Assembly: GCA_934047225.1 (NCBI GenBank)
Contig: OW203990.1
Location: forward strand, 25,337,045 to 25,401,044
Source: Ypsolopha sequella
Taxonomy: Eukaryota > Arthropoda > Insecta > Lepidoptera > Ypsolophidae
DNA length: 64,000 bases
Reading direction: 5' to 3'
A program made the translations under genes and the position numbers. The stretch's first letter is position 1; each line of letters opens with the position of its first letter. The notes under the pieces are model-generated. The model searched no databases, was not told the origin of the DNA, and was given only the letters and a program-made list of their open reading frames with translations. Positions 63,810 to 64,000 of this stretch are shown piece by piece.

Positions 63810-64000
63810 TCCTAGCGTCATCCGAAAATGACTATTGATAAAGTTATTTCTCGGAAACGGTATGTTTATAAATAATAATAATAAAATATATATATTGTTA
63901 GTTAAACTATAATAACCAACTTCATTTAATAATTATTCTCGCGTATAAGAAACAGCATGAAAATATTGTTCAAGGTCAAGCTGTTTTTAGACTAACTAAA
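63810..64000. repeat. repeat shared with 1626-1879
   Basis: 'gcgtcatccgaaaat', 'aaatattgttcaaggtcaagct' and the spacing between them match 1618-1795. It runs to the end of the window, so its right edge is unknown. Confidence 0.55.

Overview
The window is animal genomic DNA, and I read it as a moth or butterfly (Lepidoptera). This rests on the AT-rich background, four intronless FabG-like short-chain dehydrogenases of a type expanded in Lepidoptera, TATA plus TCAGT core promoters, and a dense mixture of hAT-like elements, Helitron-like ends, MITEs and broken non-LTR retrotransposons. No species can be named from sequence alone.

Only two kinds of intact host gene are well supported. The first is an array of four minus-strand short-chain dehydrogenase/reductase (SDR) genes of 251 codons each: SDR1 (3883-4638), SDR2 (13105-13860), SDR3 (44529-45284) and SDR4 (50265-51020). 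Each keeps the cofactor loop, the NNAG motif and the Asn-Ser-Tyr-Lys catalytic set. The second is four tRNA-Gly(GCC) genes with identical 71-nt sequences: three on the minus strand (1144, 10183, 33081) and one on the plus strand (54100).

The layout is best read as old segmental duplications filled with mobile DNA. Flanking homology pairs the SDR1 block (about 1.9-8.2 kb) with the SDR4 block (about 48.8-52.0 kb), and the SDR2 block (about 10.1-14.1 kb) with a stretched SDR3 block (about 33.0-45.5 kb). A tRNA-Gly gene lies to the left of SDR1, SDR2 and SDR3, so the duplicating unit appears to have been tRNA plus SDR. The SDR3 block has grown by inserting a 3.9-kb non-autonomous LTR retrotransposon, LINE fragments and foldback elements, and it has a local inversion relative to the SDR2 block.

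By region: 0-10 kb holds tRNA, SDR1, three hAT-type elements, a Helitron-like piece and a recombinase fragment. 10-15 kb holds tRNA, foldbacks, SDR2 and a tRNA-derived SINE. 15-33 kb has no clear gene; it holds LINE remnants, GC-rich exon-like islands, long hairpins and a 1-kb inverted-repeat element. 33-48 kb holds tRNA, the LTR element, nested repeats, SDR3 and a hAT element with a perfect target duplication. 48-55 kb holds SDR4, a hAT-like element with CCGGATA arrays and the fourth tRNA. 55-64 kb is repeats and LINE remains.

The most interesting points are the co-duplicated tRNA-SDR units with signs of gene conversion and promoter divergence, and the young LTR element. The LTR element lacks gag-pol, carries a 15-bp minisatellite, and contains a possible spliced mini-ORF that begins in its primer-binding site. 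Several insertions can be dated relative to each other because an empty site survives in a duplicate copy. All homology statements are by-eye comparisons within this window.
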